Of a stretch of DNA of 64,000 bases, positions 63,649 through 64,000 are shown in pieces; position 1 is the first letter of the stretch; each line of letters opens with the position of its first letter. Origin of the DNA: BOG-908 sp965198855. GTDB taxonomy: Bacteria > Pseudomonadota > Alphaproteobacteria > Acetobacterales > Acetobacteraceae. Position numbers and translations under genes: made by a program. Location: contig CBDAPZ010000001.1 of assembly GCA_965198855.1 (NCBI GenBank), positions 3,038,001 through 3,102,000 on the forward strand, in the 5' to 3' direction. The notes under the pieces are model-generated. The model made no database searches. It was given only the letters and a program-made list of their open reading frames with translations, and had not been told where the DNA came from.

Positions 63649-64000
63649 TTAATGGGTCTCCGCCGGCAACACCGACTGCGCCGCATGGACGAACTGCTTA
63701 TAGAACCGCGGCAGATCCACGGCCTGCACGATCGTCACCGGCTGCTCGCCTTGATGCGGCGCCGTCTCCTTCGGCCAAACGCGCGTCTGGCCGTAATGCA
63801 TGCCGTGATCAATATCGACATCCATCAGCGCCACCGTCTGCTTCGTCACCAGCGTTGGGTCCACCGCGACGGCGGCTGCCATCTCGTCCCAAAGCGGCAG
63901 ACGGGACGCGAACTTCGCCACATATTCGGTCACCGGTGTGCGCACCTCCAGCAAGCGCGCGACGAGTGCCGGCGTCATTTTCGTCTGGTTGGTGACGCGC
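63649..64000 (-). CDS. Nucleoside hydrolase (IunH-type), N-terminus beyond window
   Basis: Only the last ~117 codons are present; the frame is open past the window end. The segment LPLWDEMAAAVAVDP is the C-terminal signature of inosine-uridine nucleoside hydrolases, with Asp ligating the catalytic Ca2+, followed by DVDIDHGMHYGQTRVW. These enzymes split nucleosides into base and ribose. The specificity is not known because the N-terminal DxDxxxDD motif is outside. Confidence 0.8.
   Translation of the reverse strand, partial: RVTNQTKMTPALVARLLEVRTPVTEYVAKFASRLPLWDEMAAAVAVDPTLVTKQTVALMDVDIDHGMHYGQTRVWPKETAPHQGEQPVTIVQAVDLPRFYKQFVHAAQSVLPAETH

Overview
The window looks like a chromosomal segment of an alphaproteobacterium, most likely a member of the Acetobacteraceae. 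The evidence is high G+C, the rRNA operon order 16S-tRNA-Ile-tRNA-Ala-23S-5S-tRNA-fMet, a CtrA cell-cycle regulator, a COX15-type heme A synthase, FlhF/FlhG and FliI/FliJ flagellar genes, and many short A/T-rich dyad repeats between genes. Assignment to family is inference; no database search was possible. No phage, transposase, integrase or CRISPR array was seen.

Layout. 1-4.74 kb: a secreted TPR protein cut by the window edge (minus strand), then a plus-strand group with an unusual membrane-anchored fusion of two CbxX/CfqX-type AAA ATPase domains and a trypsin-like protease, followed by two small, translationally coupled, membrane-anchored proteins of unknown function. 4.9-10.96 kb: a complete rRNA operon on the minus strand with promoter, boxA-like antiterminator and terminator. 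11.0-11.5 kb: sufE. 11.5-28.2 kb: a tight minus-strand cluster for alpha-glucan and trehalose metabolism (glgE, treS-maltokinase fusion, glgB, treZ, malQ, treY, otsA). 28.4-33.5 kb: a luciferase-family oxidoreductase, ctaA, tldD, an SGNH hydrolase and an orphan DUF5625-like protein. 33.5-37.4 kb: gspE, gspF and a divergent prepilin peptidase. 37.5-39.5 kb: an EEP-family nuclease/phosphatase and a double-lobed aspartyl protease lipoprotein. 39.6-47.2 kb: a fatty-acid beta-oxidation operon (fadD-merR-thiolase-fadN-like-acyl-CoA dehydrogenase) with a palindromic candidate operator. 47.2-64 kb: a catalytically dead HtrA-like PDZ protein, an alpha/beta hydrolase, a frameshifted flhF with flhG, a Flp pilin, an OpgC-like protein, a NepR-like small protein, a nitrilase-family enzyme, NAD kinase, ctrA, fliI, fliJ, hemW, an AmpG-like transporter, rlpA, a BrkB/YihY protein, a DUF429-like protein and the end of a nucleoside hydrolase.

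How genes fit together. TreS-maltokinase makes maltose-1-phosphate from trehalose, GlgE polymerises it, GlgB branches the product, and TreY/TreZ recover trehalose from the glucan; MalQ rearranges maltodextrins and OtsA makes trehalose-6-phosphate. The fad operon carries a whole beta-oxidation round plus its probable MerR repressor. Flagellar genes lie near ctrA.

Points worth most attention: the AAA-AAA-trypsin fusion and its two partners; the roughly 400-residue degenerate GH13 extension on GlgE; the family of about a dozen dyad repeats confined to 32-62.5 kb, some of which encode the ends of proteins; the pseudoprotease at 47.2-48.2 kb; and the flhF frameshift.
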